This document shows positions 60,333-64,000 of a stretch of DNA of 64,000 nucleotides, piece after piece. Source of the stretch: Klebsormidium nitens (taxonomy: Eukaryota > Streptophyta > Klebsormidiophyceae > Klebsormidiales > Klebsormidiaceae); NCBI GenBank assembly GCA_000708835.1, contig DF237086.1, positions 62,001 through 126,000 on the forward strand. Direction: 5' to 3'. Both the position numbers and the translations under genes were made by a program. Numbering within the stretch: position 1 is the first letter of the stretch; each line of letters starts with the position of its first letter. The notes beneath the pieces are model-generated. The model saw only the letters and a list, made by a program, of their open reading frames with translations, did no database searches and was not told where the DNA came from.

Positions 60333-61871
60333 TTGAGAACAGGGCCCATTTTAGGAAGGAGCGCAGAGTTACTTTGAGATGCAGAACCATGCGGGAGTAT
60401 GAAGGGGTCTACGACAAGGTACTGCTCACAGTAAGCTCGTTCGAGGCTCATTTTTGACTTGAGGAGGTGGACACAATCAGGTATTGGTCCTTCGAGTGAC
60501 GGTTGGAAGTGGAAGTTGGTAATGGACCATCAAAAATGTGTCCTCTGCAATCGTGGATTCGGGCCTGGCGCTGTTGGTTCAAAGTCAGCATGCGCAGGTT
60601 TATTCCGAAGTGAAGCCTGTGGCAAGTCAATTGCATTTCTGTGCCTTGGCCGGTCAACTGTGGATCGGTTGAAGCACGAATGACGATTAAAGGGCAGGGA
60701 GCCGTTGTCTTCATCGCGGCAACTTGCCAATTACACGGCACAAAGGCTTGCCGCTCACTTCAGAAAGAATTGGGTCAGTTCTACGTACATATGCATCGAC
60801 AGCTCCCTCTAAGTATCTCGTAGCTACTTACTTCACATGAGCGCAATGGCCCGCTACTGTAGCTAACTGGAATGGTCAAGCTTCAATCTCAGTCCAAGGG
60901 TATTCTGCGAACAGATTCTTGTGGGCGGGCGATCGCCAGATTTATTTGACTCAAGTCGAGCAAGGATCGCCCGTGCACCTAAAATGATTGCTCTATTAAC
61001 CTAATCCATGTGCATTTCAACTTGTCTTGCGTTGATCCGAACCGCGTCGGGTAGAACATAATATGTGCGCCCAATTCATGAGGATCTGATCAGGATCTCC
61101 ACTTAGGTCATGATATGTGGAATTAAGCCTGCCCATGCATGCCACACTACTAGGCAAACCGTGTTGGCGCCGCCCCGGTTCGATTCAAATTATGATTGAT
61201 TGATGATTGAACTCGATCATCAATCATCAATTTATATAATATAATTCCGATCAATTAACTCTAATGTTTCTAGCTTGAAGCAGTGGGTACCATGCAGCTT
61301 CGGCGGCGCATAGTGCGGAGCCTGTCTGCCCGCTTCCGTCATGCGAATTGTCGAGATACAAATTGCACATGACTTATGTACAGGTGTTGAGTTCAGGCCT
61401 GACGTGTACAATATCATGTCTATTCAATCTATAGAAATGCGGATCACTGAGGTTCATGTCATTCATTTGATTGAGTCAATGATCGACACATCCGGTTCCC
61501 GCTTTGTCCAATGTCTTGTACGCCGCCAAGCATGTCCACGGAAAAGCTCGTCCAAGGACACCAAGTTCGGAAAATCAGTATCGCGCACGCCAGCAAACTC
61601 TTAAACAAAATGTGAAGCTAGCTTTTACTTGAAGCTCGCATGTTAAGGGGCGTACGTGTTGTAGGCCTCGAGTTGGAAGTCCGACGAGTTGCTCATACCT
61701 AGCGCGGCACAAGCTCGGATGTGACAATTGCTACGCATTGAACTCAGAACTTCGGATGCAATGAGTCACCCTCGATCGGATGTCGTCCAACGTTCATGCA
61801 TTGTATCATATGACGAGCTGGTTCACCGTTTGCAAGTATTTACCATTCAGAACTGAACACAGCGTACCCAA
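60333..61871. other. Intergenic spacer, no gene recognised
   Basis: This follows the TIC56-like stop. No exon was found. The right half is AT-rich with many short palindromes and includes the inverted repeat at 61199-61231. Confidence 0.4.
61199..61231. repeat. Perfect 12-bp inverted repeat in AT-rich DNA
   Basis: ATTGATGATTGA (61199-61210) pairs with TCAATCATCAAT (61220-61231) across a 9-base loop. It sits in a run of GATT/ATCA words next to a TATAATATAAT stretch. Its function is unknown; it could be the end of a small non-autonomous element. Confidence 0.75.
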
Positions 61872-62351
61872 TTGCTCCGTACTTCCAGATATATCATAGT
61901 CTGTTTCCTTCTTCTGCATTTGATAGACGCTCTTTCAATCGGCCCTGTATCCGACGAGACAGTCTCTCAAAAACAAAACAATAGTCCGACCACCAAACAA
62001 GCACGAGTTCCAGTCAGATCACGTATCGTTCACGGCAGTCCGCTCTTCGTCGTTCCTAAGAAGCCGGCTTACGGGTCGCGCCCGCTTGGCAGTGAACCTT
62101 GTGAGTTGGCCAGTGTAGCTTCTGGTGATCTTTGCTGCAGAGATAGATTTGCACCTCAATTGCTGAAGCTTGCAGAGGAAAAAGGCAAGATACTCACAAG
62201 ATACGCAAAGCAAAGTCAGGAGGTATCTCTGAGTAGAATTACCGCGTGCCAAGCGAATGCGTCAAAAACATTCGAGAACAAGGATTATCAACACGGGATG
62301 AACATTATGCCTCAGCAGGGGCAGGAGCACAGGGCGAGAAGTATGGCGTGA
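61872..62351 (+). CDS. Possible small secreted protein exon
   Basis: An open frame of about 159 codons begins without ATG, just after a possible acceptor (TACTTCCAG at about 61880-61888). Its start is strongly hydrophobic (IIVCFLLLHLIDALS, like a signal peptide), followed by a polar region with five Cys. It ends at a TGA at 62349-62351. No family is recognised, and the lack of an ATG and of supporting exons makes it weak. Confidence 0.2.
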   Translation: MLRTSRYIIVCFLLLHLIDALSIGPVSDETVSQKQNNSPTTKQARVPVRSRIVHGSPLFVVPKKPAYGSRPLGSEPCELASVASGDLCCRDRFAPQLLKLAEEKGKILTRYAKQSQEVSLSRITACQANASKTFENKDYQHGMNIMPQQGQEHRARSMA

Positions 62352-62460
62352 GAGAAAACGCGTCTAGCTCACTCATCAGGCGCATCTTCTCCTTGAACTA
62401 CCTTTGGGGATAGCTTAAGGCTCGAAGCGGCGGAGGATCAGCAGGGTTTCTATGATCCGA

Positions 62461-62620
62461 TTACAGGCATTTATGCAAAACCTTGCCCTGTGCTTGACAG
62501 TTGCATTTAAAACCTACAGAGGCCGCTTGCGTGCGGAAAACTGAATTCTCCTTGCCACACTGACGCCGCGAATGCTCAACATATGAGCGAAGCCTCCCCG
62601 ATTCATCTCTGAAAACTTAC
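62461..62620 (-). other. Possible remainder of split MYND finger
   Basis: On the minus strand, bases 62461-62499 read CQAQGKVLHKCL and a stop, which fits the C-Q-x-HK-x-C end of a MYND finger. The phase does not match the donor at 62620 with any acceptor I can see, so this may be chance or an intermediate exon may be missing. Confidence 0.2.
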
Positions 62621-63747
62621 CTGCAGTAACGTGATACTTGACAGATCGCGCACTTGCCAAACTTCTTCCCAATCACGGGCTCAGGGCCTGCCTTGCACAG
62701 CTTCCACGAGCAAACCACCGGAGTTCCAACTGCTTCGTGTCCAACACCTGTTTCCGCTCTGACCTTCCACTGCTCAGGGCAGCGCGGTTGCGTCATCATC
62801 GTCACCGGGTACTTTCGCAGCTTCGCTTCAATGTGTCGCCAAGGCTTGAAGGGCAGCTCTGAACAGTTGATCTTCTGCTTGTGGGGCTTGAAACCTGAGA
62901 GTGCATTGTGCACGCGCATCCTTTCTGCAGTGGCCTCCATCTCGAGTAAGTAGAGAAGGAGTGCAGTGCATCGCACGAACGGAGAGCCAATCCGTTTTGA
63001 TTCCTCTAGGGGCGAGGCTTCGTAGATTGCTGCAATCAGTTTGAGGAGGCCCCTCTCTAATGCCCAGAGCTGGCTGTCGGCGGCGAACGCAAGCGACGTC
63101 ACCAATCGAGTCATCCAAGCACGGACACCGAATGAATCTTCAGCAGGTAGCTTATTGAGGAAGTCCTGTGAAAGGAGAGGTCCAAGGTAGTCGAAAAGGC
63201 TTTGCTGCTCTGCAACTTCCCGCATCGCTTCTCGGAAGGCTTCTGAACCCCGTGCAAAGTTGGCCACAATTTGCAGAGGGGCCGTCATCATCACTCGAAA
63301 ATTGAGCTCTTCATATGTCTCTTCGCCTTTCTGAAGCAAGCGCGCTTCTTCGACGAACAAACCGGACAATTCGCGGTAGATCTTGCAAGCAGCCTGTCTT
63401 TCTTTTGCTCCTATTGCAGACAACCTCAAAGTTCTTTCAACAAAAACCTTGCTGGAAGAGAGATAGGCAAGCGCCGTACCGTAGACAACCATAAACTTAA
63501 ATGCTGTGAAGTCATCCTGGCGTGGAACCTGCCCGAGCGTGCCGATCCAAAGTTGATTCAAGACTACGCCCCCATGGTATGCTGTAATCTCTTGAGCAAT
63601 CCTCGCAAATCCAAGCTTCTTTCCTTCGCCCTCATTCATGACGAAGAAGCTTTGTAGAATCTCAACGCCTCTGTTGATTTCTTCAGGGACCTCCGAGCTC
63701 AGCAAGACCGCGCATCTCTTGATCAACTGATCGAAGTCCTCGTCCAT
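62621..63747 (-). CDS. MYND-type zinc-finger protein, first exon
   Basis: A long exon from ATG at 63747 ends at a GTAAGT donor (62620) after 375 codons plus two bases. Residues 1-290 are helical, with repeated Leu/Ala-rich helices (MDEDFDQLIKRCAVLLSSEV at the start). Near the end CSWKLC, then KCAICQVSRYC, gives the first five Cys of a MYND finger (C-x4-C then C-x2-C-x4-YC). The remaining Cys/His ligands must lie in a following exon. This layout (helical repeats followed by a C-terminal MYND) is seen in several algal and fungal proteins of unknown role. MYND fingers usually bind proline-rich peptides. The gene may extend left past 62600. Confidence 0.65.
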
Positions 63748-64000
63748 TTTGCTGTCCCACCGCCAGGCGCTATGAGAACTGTGGTGCAGAGTCTCTGCCG
63801 CTCGGAATCTGAGGCCGCTTCTCTGGTATGTGTAAGAAGCTACAGCAGATTCTGGGCTTCCAAATCAGCAACCTTCTGCAGCTTCGCTCATTGGATCATG
63901 TGTTCTTGCACTGCGCCTTACTCGCCTGAAGAATGATAATCCTTATTTGCGGCATGCTTCAAACGCTGGAGCAGCCAAATGTCAGCATTGCATGGGAGTC
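63748..64000. other. 5' flank of MYND gene
   Basis: No exon is seen. This is presumably leader and promoter of the minus-strand MYND gene. Confidence 0.35.

Noticed and set aside
1-64000. tRNA, rRNA, CRISPR arrays or prokaryotic operons
   Set aside because: I looked by eye for T-loop boxes, rRNA core motifs and evenly spaced repeats. Nothing held up, and the spliced gene structure rules out a bacterial source.
1-64000. Autonomous transposon or retroelement
   Set aside because: No reverse transcriptase, transposase or integrase motif and no long terminal repeats were seen. The repeats present are short and local.

Overview
This window is nuclear DNA from an intron-rich green eukaryote. A streptophyte or other green alga is the best guess. 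Almost every gene I can rebuild is split by GT-AG introns of roughly 250-900 bases, with GC-rich exons and less GC-rich introns. The recognisable proteins include plant-type forms: a two-domain glyoxalase I, a SERAT-type serine acetyltransferase, a TIC56-like GYF protein and an ascorbate-peroxidase-like haem peroxidase. Gene models were built by hand from splice signals, reading phase and family motifs, so exon edges are predictions.

Layout, left to right. 491-5545 (+) is a 771-residue Cys-rich membrane protein of unknown family. 5546-8601 holds no convincing gene. 8602-12749 (-) is serine acetyltransferase (cysteine synthesis), and 13123-13998 (-) holds two coding-like exons that may extend it or belong to another gene. 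14711-16936 (+) is the F1-ATPase assembly factor ATP11. 18114-20317 (+) is an organellar bS16 ribosomal protein. 21441-25287 (-) is glyoxalase I. 26871-28864 (-) has weak coding signals. 30142-30719 (+) is LSM2. 31822-37507 (-) is an SLF2/FAM178-like protein (Smc5/6 recruitment). 39316-43903 (+) is a 309-residue coiled-coil protein, divergent from the SLF2-like gene. 45775-47771 (+) is a secreted haem peroxidase. 49460-50683 (-) is an intronless BTB-like gene, divergent from 50954-60332 (+), a large TIC56-like gene. 62621-63747 (-) is the first exon of a MYND-finger protein.

The genes are ordinary housekeeping and organelle genes with no common pathway. The outstanding feature is structural. 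In at least five genes on both strands, introns carry diverged copies of the adjacent exon edge, with the splice site and 30-70 bases of coding sequence. Many copies still read in frame and keep splice signals. They look like short tandem duplications across exon-intron junctions, of which only one copy is used. The TIC56-like gene alone has about ten. This is the best candidate here for an undescribed process, either intron growth and gain by boundary duplication or a reservoir of alternative exons.

Other unusual points are two GC-AG introns, a 25-nt microexon in the acetyltransferase, an LSM2 start codon that seems to stand alone in its exon, an N-Q-T repeat linker in the peroxidase, and several perfect hairpins in introns or spacers.
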